DNA from: Saccoglossus kowalevskii
Taxonomy: Eukaryota > Hemichordata > Enteropneusta > Harrimaniidae
NCBI RefSeq assembly: GCF_000003605.2
Contig: NW_003154457.1
Coordinates: 1 to 34,561 of the forward strand
DNA: 34,561 nucleotides
Direction of reading: 5' to 3'
The position numbers and the translations under genes are program-made. The notes under the pieces were generated by a model that worked only from the letters and a program-made list of their open reading frames with translations, did no database searches and was not told where the DNA came from. Below, piece after piece: positions 1 to 11,959 of the stretch. Numbering within the stretch: the stretch's first letter is position 1; the number at the start of each line of letters is the position of its first letter.

Positions 1-1641
1 GGACTTATTACCTTCCCCTCTAGGAAAGTGCGACACAGTTGGTCCTATTACTTTCCGTTCTAGCAAAGTGTGACACAGTTGGTCTTATTACCCCCCTCCA
101 GCAAAGTGTGACACAGTTGGACTTATTACCCTCCCTTCTAGCATAGTGCGACACAGTTGGACTTTTTACCCTCCCCTCTAGCAAAGTGTGGTACAGTTGG
201 TCTTATTCCCCATCCTTCAAGCAAAATGTGACACAGTTGGACTTATTACCCTTCCCTCTAGCAAAATGTGACACATTTGGACTTATTACCCTCCCCTCTA
301 TAAAAGTGTGATGCAGTTGGTCTTATTACCCTACCTTCTAGCAAAGTGTGGTACAGTTGGTCTTATAACCCATCCTTCTAGCAAAGTTGAAACACAGTTG
401 GTCTTATTACCCTCTCCTCTAGCAAAGTGTGATGCAGTTGGTCTTATTGCCCTACCTACTAGTGAAGTTTGAAACAGTTGGGATTATTACCCCCCCCTCT
501 AGCAAAGTGTGACACAGTTGGTCTTATTACCCTCCCCTCTATAAAAGTGTAATGCAGTTGGTCTTATTACCCTACCTACTAGGGAAGTTTGACACAGTTG
601 TACTTATTACTCGCCCCTCTAGCAAAGTGTGACACAGTTGGTCTTATTACCTTCCTCTCTCGCAAAATGTGACACAGTTGGTCTTATTACCCTCCCTTCT
701 AGCAAAATGTGACACAGTTGATCTTATTTCCCTACCTACTAGGAAAGTTTGATACAGTTGGACTTATTACCCTCCCCTCTAGCAAAGTGTGATGCAGTTG
801 GTCTTATTACCCTACCTACGAGTGAAGTTTGAAACAGTTGGATTTATTACCCTCCCCTCTAGCAAAGTGTGACACAGTTGGACTTATTACCCTACCTACT
901 AGGGAAGTTTGACACAGTTGGTCTTATCACCCTCCCCTCTAGCAAAGTGTGACACAGTTGGTCTTATTACCCTCCTCTCTGGCAAAGTGTGACACAGTTG
1001 GTCTTATTGCCCTCCTCTCTAGCAAAATGTGACACATTTGGTCTTATTACTCTACCTACTAGGGAAGTTTGAAACAGTTGGATTTATTACCCTCCCCTCT
1101 AGCAAAGTGAGATGCAGTTGGTCTTATTATCCTCCCCTCTAGCAAAGAGTGACACAGCTGGTCTTATTACCCTCCCCTCTAGCAAAGTGTGATGCAGTTG
1201 GTCTTATTACCCTCCCTTCTAGCATAGTGCGACATAGTTGGACTTTTTACCCTCCCCTCTAGCAAAGTGTGGTACAGTTGGTCTTATTCCCCATCCTTCA
1301 AGCAAAGTGCGACACAGTTGCACGTTTTACCCTCCCTTCTAGCAAAATGTGACACAGTTGGACTTATTACCCCCCCCCTCCGCTAGCAAAGTGCGACACA
1401 GTTGGACGTTTTACACTCCCTTCTAGCAAAATGTGACACAGTTGGACTTATTACCTTCCCCTCTAGGAAAGTGCGACACAGTTGGTCCTATTACTTTCCG
1501 TTCTAGCAAAGTGTGACACAGTTGGTCTTATTACCCCCCTCCAGCAAAGTGTGACACAGTTGGACTTATTACCCTCCCTTCTAGCATAGTGCGACACAGT
1601 TGGACTTTTTACCCTCCCCTCTAGCAAAGTGTGGTACAGTT
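1..1641 (+). repeat. 1443-bp tandem HOR-A unit, one full copy plus partial second copy
   Basis: Bases 1444-1641 repeat bases 1-198 in order: the AGG monomer with GGTCCTATTAC, the CCGTTCTAG monomer, the short CCCCCCTCCAGC monomer, then GCATAGTGCGACAC. The period is 1443 bp, about 36 monomers. Relative to the colinear copy at 12289-13731, the junction at about 1107 jumps back by that same 1443 bp, inside the shared motif CTCTAGCAAAGTG. That is what unequal exchange between misaligned monomers would leave. The second copy breaks off near 1641, where TTATTATCC links it to a segment like 1120 onward. Copies near 1142 and 1664 share the private variant GCAAAGAGTGACACAGCTGG. Confidence 0.8.
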
Positions 1642-1689
1642 GGTCTTATTATCCTCCCCTCTAGCAAAGAGTGACACAGCTGGTCTTAT

Positions 1690-1790
1690 TACCCTCCCTC
1701 TAGCAAAGTGTGATGCAGTTGGTCTTATTACCTCCCCTCTAGCGAAGTGTGACACAGTTTGGTCTTATCAACCCCTCTAGCAAAGTTGAA
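1690..1790 (+). repeat. Indel-rich patch in the array
   Basis: Four length changes fall within about 110 bp compared with the related stretch near 7270-7370: a C lost in ACCCTCCCTCTAG, a C lost in TTACCTCCCCTCTAG, a T gained in CAGTTTGG, and a base lost in TATCAACCCCTC. Neighbouring monomers hold the 40-bp register. The patch is either a locally decayed or rearranged segment, or uncorrected sequencing error. Confidence 0.65.
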
Positions 1791-2424
1791 AAACAGTTGG
1801 TCTTATTACCCTCCCCTCTAGCAAAGTGTGACACTGTTGGTCTTATTACCCCCCCCCCTAGCAAAGCGTAACACAGTTGGACTTATTACCCTCCCTTCTA
1901 GCAAAGTGTGACACAGTTGGACTTTTTACCCTCTCCTCTAGCAAAGTGTGGTACAGTTGGTCTTATTACCCTCTCCTCTAGCAAAGTGTGACACAGTTGG
2001 TCTTATTACCTTCCCTTCTAGCAAAGTGAGATGCAGTTGGTCTTATTACTTTCCCCTCTAGCAAAGTGTGACACGGTTGGTCTAATTATCCTCCCCTCTA
2101 GCAAAGTGTAGTGCCGTTGGTCATATTGCCCTCCCCTCCAGCAAAGTGTGACACAGTTGGTCTTATTACCCCCCCTCTAGCAAAGTGAGATGCAGTTGGT
2201 CTTATTATCCTCCCCTCTAGCAAAGTGTGACACAGCTGGTCTTATTACGCTCCCCTCTAGCAAAGTGTGATGCAGTTGGTCTTATTACCCTCCCTTCTAG
2301 CATAGTGCGACACAGTTGGACTTTTTACCCTCCCCTCTAGCAAAGTGTGGTACAGTTGGTCTTATTCCCCATCCTTCAAGCAAAGTGCGACACAGTTGCA
2401 CGTTTTACCCTCCCTTCTAGCAAA

Positions 2425-2545
2425 ATGTGACACAGTGGACTTATTACCCTCCTTCTAGCAAAAGTGTGACACAGTTGGACTTATTACTCTCCTTCTAGCA
2501 AAGTGTGACACAGTTGGACTTTTTACCCTCCCTCTAGCAAAGTGT
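2425..2545 (+). repeat. Indel-rich patch at an HOR-A to HOR-B junction
   Basis: Several monomers in a row are off length: ACACAGTGGAC has lost a T, ACCCTCCTTCTAG and ACTCTCCTTCTAG have each lost a C, GCAAAAGTG has gained an A, and CCCTCCCTCTAGC is one C short. The patch sits where HOR-A markers stop and monomers like 17200-17400 (HOR-B) start. Confidence 0.6.
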
Positions 2546-3599
2546 GACACAGTTGGGCTTTTTACCCTCCCCTCTAGCAAAGTGTGGTACAGTTGGTCTT
2601 ATTACACATCCTTCTAGCAACGTGTGACACAGTTGGACTTTTTACCCTCCCCTCTAGCAAAGTGTGATGCAGTTGGTCTTATTACCCGCCACTCTATCAA
2701 AGTGTGACACAGTTGGTCTTATCACCTTCCCTCCTAGCAAAGTTGAAACACAGTTGGTCTTATTACTCTCCCCTCTAGAAAAGTGTGATGCAGTTGGTCT
2801 TATTACCCTACCTTCTAGCAAAGTGTGGTACAGTTGGTCTTATAACCCATCCTCCTAGCAAAGTTGAAACACACTTGGTCTTATTACACTCCCCTCTAGA
2901 AAAGTGTGATGCAGTTGGTCTTATTACCCCCTCCTCTAGAAAAGTGTGATACAGTTGGTCCTATTACTTTTCCTTCTAGCAAAGAGTGACACAGTTGGTC
3001 TTATTACCCTCCCCTCTAGCAAAGTGTGACACAGTTGGACTTATTACCCTCCCTTCTAGCAAAGTGCGACAGAGTTGGACGTTTTACCCTCCCCTCTAGC
3101 AAAGTGTGGTACAGTTGGTCTTATTCCCCATCCTTCTAGCAAAGTGCGACACAGTTGGACGTTTTACCCTCCCTTCTAGCAAAATGTGACACAGTTGGAC
3201 TTATTACCCTCCCCTCTAGCAAAGTGCGACACAGTTGGATGTTTTACTCTCTCTTCTAGCAAAATGTGACACAGTTGGACTTATTACCTTCCCCTCTAGG
3301 AAAGTGCGACACAGTTGGTCCTATTACTTTCCGTTCTAGCAAAGTGTGACACAGTTGGTCTTATTACCCCCCTCCAGCAAAGCGTGACACAGTTGGACTT
3401 ATTACCCTACCTTCTAGCATAGTGCGAAACAGTTGGACTTTTTACCCTCCCCTCTAGCAAAGTGTGGTACAGTTGGTCTTATTCCTCATCCTTCAAGCAA
3501 AATGTGACACAGTTGGACTTATTACCCTCCCCTCTAGCAAAGGGTGACACAGTTGTTCTTATTACCCTCCCCTCTAGCAAAGTGTGACACAGTTGGTCT

Positions 3600-3855
3600 T
3601 ATTCCCCTCCCTTCTAGCAAAGTGTGACACAGTTGGTCTTACCCCCCCCCCCCCTAGCAAAGCGTGACACAGTTGGACTTATTACCCTCCCTTCTAGCAA
3701 AGTGTGACACAGTAGGACTTTTTATCCTCTCCTCTAGCAAAGTGTGGTACAGTTGGTCTTATTATCCTCTCCTCTAGCAAAGTGTGACACAGTTGGTCTT
3801 ATTACCTTCCCTTCTAGCAAAGTGAGATGCAGTTGGTCTTATTACCTCCTTCTAG
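3600..3855 (+). repeat. HOR-A island inside HOR-B block 1
   Basis: About six monomers here have HOR-A character: a long C-run, then GCAAAGCGTGACAC, ACACAGTAGGAC, TTATTATCCTCTCC and GTGAGATGCAG. They match 11940-12130 at an offset of about 8305 and share its rare variant ACAGTAGGAC. HOR-B monomers lie on both sides. A short conversion tract or a double exchange would explain it. Confidence 0.75.
3642..3654 (+). repeat. 13-nt poly-C run (G13 on minus strand)
   Basis: This is the longest homopolymer I found in the window. It follows GGTCTTA and precedes TAGCAAAGCG; the usual TTATTA before the C-run is shortened to TTA. Paralogous positions carry 6 to 11 C, so this run appears length-unstable, or is a consensus error in a homopolymer. 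Confidence 0.9.
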
Positions 3856-6040
3856 CAAAATGTGACACAGTTGGACTTATTACCCTCCCTTCTAGCAAAG
3901 TGCCACACAGTTGGACGTTTTACCCTCCCCTCTAGCAAAGTGTGGTACAGTTGGTCTTATTCCCCATCCTTCTAGCAAAGTGCGACACAGTTGGACGTTT
4001 TACTCTCCCTTCTAGCAAAATGTGACAAAGTTGGACTTATTACCTTCCCCTCTAGGAAAGTGTGACACAGTTGGTCCTATTACTTTCCCTTCTAGCAAAG
4101 TGTGACACAGTTGGTCTTATTACCCTCCTCCAGCAAAGTGTGACACAGTTGGACTTATTACCCTCCCTTCTAGCATAGTGCGACACAGTTGGACTTTTTA
4201 CACATCCTTCTAGCAACGTGTGACACAGTTGGACTTTTTACCCTCCCCTCTAGCAAAGTGTGGTACAGTTGGTTTTATTACCCATCCTTCTAGCAAAATG
4301 TGACACAGTTGGTCTTATTACCCTCCCTTCTAGTAAAATGTGACACAGTTGGTCTTATTACCCTCCCCTCGAGCAAAGTGTGGTGCAGTTGGTCTTACTG
4401 CCCTCCCCCCTAGCAAAGTGTGACACAGTTGGTCTTATTACCCTCCCCTCTAGCGAAGTATGATGCAGTTGGTCTTATTACCCTCCACTCTAGCAAAGTG
4501 TGACACAGTTGGTCTTATCACCTTCCCTTCTAGCAAAGTTGAAACACAGTTGGTCTTATTACTCTCCCCTCTAGAAAAGTGTGATGCAGTTGGTCTTATT
4601 AACCTACCTTCTAGCAAAGTGTGGTACAGTTGGTCTTATAACCCATCCTTCTAGCAAAGTTGAAACACAGTTGGTCTTATTACACTCCCCTCTAGAAAAG
4701 TGTGATGCAGTTGGTCTTATTACCCCCTCCTCTAGAAAAGTGTGATACAGTTGGTCCTATTACTTTTCCTTCTAGCAAAGTGCGACACAGTTGGTCTTAT
4801 TACCCTCCCCTCTAGCAAAGTGTGACACAGTTGGACTTATTACCCTCCCTTCTAGCAAAGTGCGACAGAGTTGGACGTTTTACCCTCCCCGCTAGCAAAG
4901 TGTGGTACAGTTGGTCTTATTCCCCATCCTTCTAGCAAAGTGCGACACAGTTGGACGTTTTACTCTCCCTTCTAGCAAAATGTGACACAGTTGGACTTAT
5001 TACCTTCCCCTCTAGGAAAGTGCGACACAGTTGGTCCTATTACTTTCCCTTCTAGCAAAGTGTGACACAGTTGGTCTTATTACCCCCCTCCAGCAAAGTG
5101 TGACACAGTTGGACTTATTACCCTCCCTTCTAGCATAGTGCGACACAGTTGGACTTTTTACCCTCCCCTCTAGCAAAGTGTGGTACAGTTGGTCTTATTC
5201 CCCATCCTTCAAGCAAAATGTGACACAGTTGGAATTATTACCCTCCCCTCTAGCAAAGCGTGGCAAAGTTGAACTTATTACCCTCCCCTATGGCAAAGTG
5301 TGACACAGTTGGTCTTATTACTCTCCCGTCAAGCAAAGTGTGACACAGTTGGTCTTATTACCCCCCTCTAGCAAAGTGTGACACAGTTGGACATTTTACC
5401 CTCCCCTCTAGCAAAGTGTGGTACAGTTGGTCATATTCCTCATCCTTCTAGCAAAGTGCCACACAGTTGGACGTTTTACCCTCCGTTCTAGCAAAATGTG
5501 ACACAGTTGGACTTATTACCCTCCCCTCTAGCAAAATGTGACACATTTGGACTTATTACCTTCCCCTCTAGGAAAGTGCGACACAGTTGGTCCTATTACT
5601 TTCCCTTCTAGCAAAGTGTGACACAGATGGTCTTATTACCCCTCTCTAGCAAAGTGTGACACAGTTGGACTTTTTACCCTCCCCTCTAGCAAAGTGTGGT
5701 ACAGTTGGTCTTATTCCCGATCCTTCTAGCAAAGTGCGACAGAGTTGGACGTTTTACCCTCCCCTCTAGCAAAGTGTGGTACAGTTGGTCTTATTCCCCA
5801 TCCTTCTAGCAAAGTGCGACACAGTTGGACGTTTTACTCTCCCTTCTAGCAAAATGTGACACAGTTGGACTTATTACCTTCCCCTCTAGGAAAGTGCGAC
5901 ACAGTTGGTCCTATTACTTTCTCTTCTAGCAAAGTGTGACACAGTTGGTCTTATTACCCCCCTCCAGCAAAGTGTGACACAGTTGGTCTTATTACCCTCC
6001 CTTCTAGCATAGTGCGACACAGTTGGTCTTTTTACCCTCC

Positions 6041-9000
6041 CTTCTAGCAAAATGTGACACAGTTGGTCTTATTTCCCTACCTACTAGGAAAGTTTGATAC
6101 AGTTGGACTTATTACCCTCCCCTCTAGCAAAGTGTGATGCAGTTGGTCTTATTACCCTACCTACTAGTGAAGTTTGAAACAGTTGGATTTATTACCCTCC
6201 CCTCTAGCAAAGTGTGACACAGTTGGACTTATTACCCTACCTACTAGGGAAGTTTGACACAGTTGGACTTATCACCCTCCCCTCTAGCAAAGTGTGACAC
6301 AGTTGGTCTTATTACCCTCCTCTCTGGCAAAGTGTGACACGGTTGGTCTTATTGCCCTCCTCTCTAGCAAAATGTGACACATTTGGTCTTATTACTCTAC
6401 CTACTAGGGAAGTTTGAAACAGTTGGACTTATTACCCTCCCCTCTAGCAAAGTGTGATGCAGTTGGTCTTATTACCTTCCCGTCTAGCAAAATGTGACAC
6501 AGTTGGTCTTAATACCCTCCCCTCGAGCAAAGTGTGGTGCAGTTGGTCTTACTGCCATCCCCTCTAGCAAAGTGTGACACAGTTGGTCTTATTACCCTCC
6601 CCTCTAGCAAAGTGTGATGCAGTTGGTCTTATTACCCTCCACTCTAGCAAAGTGTGACACAGTTGGTCTTCTCACCTTCCCTTCTAGCAATGTTGAAACA
6701 CAGTTGGTCTTATTACCCTCCCCTCTAGAAAAGTGTGATGCAGTTGGTCTTATTACCCTACCTTCTAGCAAAGTGTGGTACAGTTGGTCTTATAACGCAT
6801 CCTTCTAGCAAAGTTGAAAAACAGTTGGTCTTATTACCCTCCCCTCTAGCAAAGTGTGACACTGTTGGTCTTATTACCCCCCTAGCAAAGCGTGACACAG
6901 TTGGACTTATTACCCTCCCTTCTAGCAAAGTGTGACACAGTTGGACTTTTTACCCTCTCCTCTAGCAAAGTGTGGTACAGTTGGTCTTATTACACTCTCC
7001 TCTAGCAAAGTGTGACACAGTTGGTCTTATTACCTTCCCTTCTAGCAAAGTGAGATGCAGTTGGTCTTATTACTTTCCCCTCTAGCAAAGTGTGACACGG
7101 TTGGTCTAATTATCCTCCCCTCTAGCAAAGTGTAGTGCAATTGGTCATATTGCCCTCCCCTCCAGCAAAGTGTGAAACAGTTGGTCTTATTACCCCCCCC
7201 TCTAGCAAAGTGAGATGCAGTTGGTCTTATTATCCTCCCCTCTAGCAAAGTGTGACACAGCTGGTCTTATTACCCTCCCCTCTAGCAAAGTGTGATGCAG
7301 TTGGTCTTATTACCCTCCCCTCTAGCGAAGTGTGACACAGTTGGTCTTATCACCCCCCTCTAGCAAAGTTGAAAAACAGTTGGACTTATTACCCTCCCTT
7401 CTAGCAAAGTGTGACACAGTTGGACTTTTTACCCTCTCCTCTAGCAAAGTGTGGTACAGTTGGTCTTATTACCCTCTCCTCTAGCAAAGTGTGACACAGT
7501 TGGTCTTATTACCTTCCCTTCTAGCAAAGTGAGATGCAGTTGGTCTTATTACCTTCCCCTCTAGCAAAGTGTGACACGGTTGGTCTAATTATCCTCCCCT
7601 CTAGCAAAGTGTAGTGCCGTTGGTCATATTGCCCTCCCCTCTAGCAAAGTGTGACACAGTTGGTCTTATTACCCCCCCTCTAGCAAAGTGAGATGCAGTT
7701 GGTCTTATTATCCTCCCCTCTAGCAAAGTGTGACACAGCTGGTCTTATTACCCTCCCCTCTAGCAAAGTGTGATGCAGTTGGTCTTATTACCCTCCCTTC
7801 TAGCATAGTGCGACACAGTTGGACTTTTTACCCTCCCCTCTAGCAAAGTGTGGTACAGTTGGTCTTATTCCCCATCCTTCAAGCAAAGTGCGACACAGTT
7901 GCACGTTTTACCCTCCCTTCTAGCAAAATGTGACACAGTTGGACTTATTACCCCCCTCCGCTAGCAGAGTGCGACACAGTTGGACGTTTTACTCTCCCTT
8001 CTAGCAAAATGTGACACAGTTGGACTTATTACCTTCCCCTCTAGGAAAGTGCGACACAGTTGGTCCTATTACTTTCCCTTCTAGCAAAGTGTGACACAGT
8101 TGGTCTTATTACTTTCCGTTCTAGCAAAGTGTGACACAGTTGGTCTTATTACCCTCCCTTCTAGCATAGTGCGACACAGTTGGACTTTTTACCCTCCCCT
8201 CTAGCAAAGTGTGGTACAGTTGGTCTTATTCCCCATCCTTCAAGCAAAGTGCGACACAGTTGCACGTTTTACCCTCCCTTCTAGCAAAATGTGACACAGT
8301 TGGACTTATTACCCTTCCCTCTAGCAAAATGTGACACATTTGGACTTATTACCCTCCCCTCTATAAAAGTGTGATGCAGTTGGTCTTATTACCCTACTTT
8401 CTAGCAAAGTGTGGTACAGTTGGTCTTATAACCCATCCTTCTAGCAAAGTTGAAACACAGTTGGTCTTATTACCCATCCTCTAGCAAAGTGTGATGCAGT
8501 TGGTCTTATTACCCTCTCCTCTAGCAAAGTGTGATGCAGTTGGTCTTATTGCCCTACCTACTAGTGAAGTTTGAAACAGTTGGGATTATTACCCCCCTCT
8601 AGCAAAGTGTGACACAGTTGGTCTTATTACCCTCCCCTCTATAAAAGTGTAATGCAGTTGGTCTTATTACCCTACCTACTAGGGAAGTTTGACACAGTTG
8701 TACTTATTACTCGCCCCTCTAGCAAAGTGTGACACAGTTGGTCTTATTACCATCCTCTCTCGCAAAATGTGACACAGTTGGTCTTATTACCCTCCCTTCT
8801 AGCAAAATGTGACACAGTTGGTCTTATTTCCCTACCTACTAGGAAAGTTTGATACAGTTGGACTTATTACCCTCCCCTCTAGCAAAGTGTGATGCAGTTG
8901 GTCTTATTACCCTACCTACAAGTGAAGTTTGAAACAGTTGGATTTATTACCCTCCCCTCTAGCAAAGTGTGACACAGTTGGACTTATTACCCTACCTACT

Positions 9001-10285
9001 AGGGAAGTTTGACACAGTTGGACTTATCACCCTCCCCTCTAGCAAAGTGTGACACAGTTGGTCTTATTACCCTCCTCTCTGGCAAAGTGTGACACAGTTG
9101 GTCTTATTGCCCTCCTCCTTAGCAAAATGTGACACATTTGGTCTTATTACTCTACCTACTAGGGAAGTTTGAAACAGTTGGACTTATTACCCTCCCCTCT
9201 AGCAAAGTGTGATGCAGTTGGTCTTATTACCTTCCCGTCTAGCAAAATGTGACACAGTTGGTCTTAATACCCTCCCCTCGAGCAAAGTGTGGTGCAGTTG
9301 GTCTTACTGCCATCCCCTCTAGCAAAGTGTGACACAGTTGGTCTTATTACCCTCCCCTCTAGCAAAGTGTGATGCAGTTGGTCTTATTACCCTCCACTCT
9401 AGCAAAGTGTGACACAGTTGGTCTTCTCACCTTCCCTTCTAGCAATGTTGAAACACAGTTGGTCTTATTACCCTCCCCTCTAGAAAAGTGTGATGCAGTT
9501 GGTCTTATTACCCTACCTTCTAGCAAAGTGTGGTGCAGTTGGTCTTATAACGCATCCTTCTAGCAAAGTTGAAAAACAGTTGGTCTTATTACCCTCCCCT
9601 CTAGCAAAGTGTGACACTGTTGGTCTTATTACCCCCCTAGCAAAGCGTGACACAGTTGGACTTATTACCCTCCCTTCTAGCAATGTGTGACACAGTTGAA
9701 CTTTTTACCCTCTCCTCTAGCAAAGTGTGGTACAGTTGGTCTTATTACCCTCTCCTCTAGCAAAGTGTGACACAGTTGGTCTTATTACCTTTCCTTCTAG
9801 CAAAGTGAGATGCAGTTGGTCTTATTACTTTCCCCTCTAGCAAAGTGTGACACGGTGGTCTAATTATCCTCCCCTCTAGCAAAGTGTAGTGCCGTTGGTC
9901 ATATTGCCCTCCCCTTCAGCAAAGTGTGACACAGTTGGTCTTATTACCCCCCCTCTAGCAAAGTGAGATGCAGTTGGTCTTATTATCCTCCCCTCTAGCA
10001 AAGTGTGACACAGCTGGTCTTATTACCCTCCCCTCCAGCAAAGTGTGACACAGTTGGACTTATTACCCTCCCTTCTAGCATAGTGCGACATAGTTGGACT
10101 TTTTACCCTCCCCTCTAGCAAAGTTTGGTACAGTTGGTCTTATTCCCCATCCTTCAAGCAAAGTGCGACACAGTTGCACGTTTTACCCTCCCTTCTAGCA
10201 AAATGTGACACAGATGGACTTATTACCCTTCCCTCTAGCAAAATGTGACACATTTGGACTTATTACCCTCCCCTCTATAAAAGTG
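6041..10285 (+). repeat. HOR-A block 2
   Basis: This is a long HOR-A stretch. Its left part, about 6060-6900, repeats at 8815-9655 with an offset of 2755: both AGTTTGATACAG monomers (6091 and 8846) and CTCGAG sites (6522 and 9277) fit exactly. In between lie the ACACGGTTGG, GTAGTGCCG, GTGAGATGCAG, CAGCTGG, GCATAGTGCG and AGTTGCACG monomers. The 2755-bp spacing equals a 2208-bp HOR-A cycle, as seen from 11594 to 13802, plus extra material that includes the duplication starting at 6903. The block ends near 10285, in monomers that both families share. Confidence 0.85.
6903..7791 (+). repeat. Tandem duplication, about 479 bp (12 monomers)
   Basis: The segment from 6903 recurs from 7382. GGACTTATTACC is at 6903 and 7382, the first GTGAGATGCAG at 7050 and 7529 (offset 479), and the second at 7210 and 7688 (offset 478, because a C-run is 8 in the first copy and 7 in the second). 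Similarity to the first copy stops near 7312/7791, where one copy continues as TAGCGAAGTG and the other as TAGCATAGTG. Confidence 0.85.
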
Positions 10286-11260
10286 TGATGCAGTTCGTCT
10301 TATTACCCTACCTTCTAGCAAAGTGTGGTACAGTTGGTCTTATAACCCATCCTCCTAGCAAAGTTGAAACACAGTTGGTCTTATTACACTCCCCTCTAGA
10401 AAAGTGTGATGCAGTTGGTCTTATTACCCCCTCCTCTAGAAAAAGTGTGATACAGTTGGTCCTATTACTTTTCCTTCTAGCAAAGAGTGACACAGTTGGT
10501 CTTATTACCCTCCCCTCTAGCAAAGTGTGACACAGTTGGACTTATTACCCTCCCTTCTAGCAAAGTGCGACAGAGTTGTACGTTTTACCCTCCCCTCTAG
10601 CAAAGTGTGGTACAGTTGGTCTTATTCCCCATCCTTCTAGCAAAGTGCGACACAGTTGGACGTTTTACCCTCCGTTCTAGCAAAATGTGACACAGTTGGA
10701 CTTATTACCCTCCTCTCTAGCAAAGTGCGACACAGTTGGACGTTTTACTCTCTCTTCTAGCAAAATGTGACACAGTTGGACTTATTACCTTCCCCTCTAG
10801 GAAAGTGCGACACAGTTGGTCCTATTACTTTCCCTTCTAGCAAAGTGTGACACAGTTGGTCTTATTACCCCCCTCCAGCAAAGTGTGACACAGTTGGACT
10901 TATTACCCTCCCTTCTAGCATAGTGCGAAACAGTTGGACTTTTTACCCTCCCCTCTAGCAAAGTGTGACAAAGTTGAACTTATTACCCTCCCCTATGGCA
11001 AAGTGTGACACAGTTGGTCTTATTACTCTCCCGTCTAGCAAAGTGTGACACAGTTGGTCTTATTACCCCCCCCTCTAGCAAAGTGTGACACAGTTGGACT
11101 TTTTACCCTCCCCTCTAGCAAAGTGTGGTACAGTTGGTCTTATTCCCCATCCTACTAGTGAAAGTGCGACACAGTTGGACGTTTTACCCTCCCTTCTAGC
11201 AAAATGTGACACAGTTGGACTTATTACCCTCCCTTCTAGCAAAATGTGACACAGTTGGAC
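10286..11260 (+). repeat. HOR-B block 2 (short insert between HOR-A blocks)
   Basis: HOR-B markers run from the CCATCCTCCTAGC monomer near 10350 through TCTAGAAAAGTG, GCGACAGAGTTG, GGACGTTTT, GACAAAGTTGAAC (10968) and CCTATGGC (10992). The segment is parallel to 25721-26500. The left switch falls in the GTGTGATGCAG and GTGTGGTACAG monomers common to both families. The right switch falls near 11260, where GGACTTATCACC (an HOR-A form) appears. Confidence 0.8.
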
Positions 11261-11948
11261 TTATCACCCTCCCCTCTAGCAAAGTGTGACACAGTTGGTC
11301 TTATTACTCTCCTCTCTGGCAAAGTGTGACACAGTTGGTCTTATTACCCTCCCCTCTAGCAAAGTGTGACACAGTTGGTCTTATTACCCTACCTACTCGG
11401 GAAGTTTGACACAGTTGGACTTATTACCCTCCCCTCTAGCAAAATGTGACACATTTGGTCTTATTACTCTACCTACTAGGGAAGTTTGAAACAGTTGGAC
11501 TTATTACCCTCCCCTCTAGCAAAGTGTGATGCAGTTGGTCTTATTACCTTCCCGTCTAGCAAAATGTGACACAGTTGGTCTTAATACCCTCCCCTCGAGC
11601 AAAGTGTGGTGCAGTTGGTCCTACTGCCATCCCCTCTAGCAAAGTGTGACACAGTTGGTCTTATTACCCTCCCCTCTAGCAAAGTGTGATGCAGTTGGTC
11701 TTATTACCCTCCACTCTAGCAAAGTGTGACACAGTTGGTCTTCTCACCTTCCCTTCTAGCAATGTTGAAACACAGTTGGTCTTATTACCCTCCCCTCTAG
11801 AAAAGTGTGATGCAGTTGGTCTTATTACCCTACCTTCTAGCAAAGTGTGGTACAGTTGGTCTTATAACGCATCCTTCTAGCAAAGTTGAAAAACAGTTGG
11901 TCTTATTACCCTCCCCTCTAGCAAAGTGTGACACTGTTGGTCTTATTA

Positions 11949-11959
11949 CCCCCCCCCCC
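11949..11959 (+). repeat. 11-nt poly-C run
   Basis: The run lies after GGTCTTATTA and before TAGCAAAGCG. Equivalent positions in other HOR-A copies have 10 C (1849, 14157), 9 C (15842) and 6 C (6877, 9632, 28257). It is a marker of length instability at one HOR position. Confidence 0.9.

Larger units (their letters stand above)
1..2430 (+). repeat. HOR-A block 1 (enters from left edge)
   Basis: This block is built from HOR-A marker monomers: ACACATTTGG near 270, ATAAAAGTGT near 300 and 541, AGTGAAGTTT and AGGGAAGTTT monomers between about 470 and 1080, GTGAGATGCAG at 1107 and again near 2186, ACACGGTTGG near 2070, and AGTTGCACG near 1318 and 2397. Bases 1-1106 match 12627-13731 at an offset of 12626, shifting to 12625 after one C is lost from a C-run near 490. 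Bases 1107-1443 match 12289-12626. The block is therefore a rearranged copy of the 12-14 kb HOR-A region. The right edge, about 2430, has a cluster of small deletions where HOR-B monomers begin. Confidence 0.85.
2431..6040 (+). repeat. HOR-B block 1
   Basis: HOR-B markers dominate: GTGCGACAC followed by GGACGTTTT, TCTAGAAAAGTG monomers, GTTGAAACACAG 41-mers, and CCTATGGC at about 5287. Two related units follow each other about 1796 bp apart, judged by the GTGTGATGCAG monomers at 2664 and 4460. The first unit aligns with 17200-18400 at an offset of 14756, rising to 14916. The 160-bp difference is four monomers, including the CTCGAG monomer, missing near 2650 here but present at 17410-17570. 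The second unit keeps its CTCGAG at 4368. GACAAAGTTGAAC is changed to GGCAAAGTTGAAC at about 5270. Confidence 0.8.

Noticed and set aside
3642-3654. Stable intramolecular G-quadruplex on the minus strand
   Set aside because: A single G13 run might fold, but typical monomers have only G4 and G3 runs per 40 bp with long gaps between units, so I do not call it as a feature.
6614-6808. Recurrent 63-67-codon open frames starting MMQLVLLP, as here and at 2664, 4460, 9369, 11686, 13894, 24551 and 33148
   Set aside because: They recur because the HOR recurs. TAG from CTAG closes each forward frame every 120 bp unless a 41-bp GTTGAAACACAG monomer shifts the phase, which is exactly what these frames contain. 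Copies differ without any sign of coding constraint.
7042-7248. Minus-strand open frames of 68-71 codons (also 10308-10523 and 25503-25712)
   Set aside because: They are antisense readings of the same monomers, open only where indels shift the TAA/TAG of the reverse complement out of frame.
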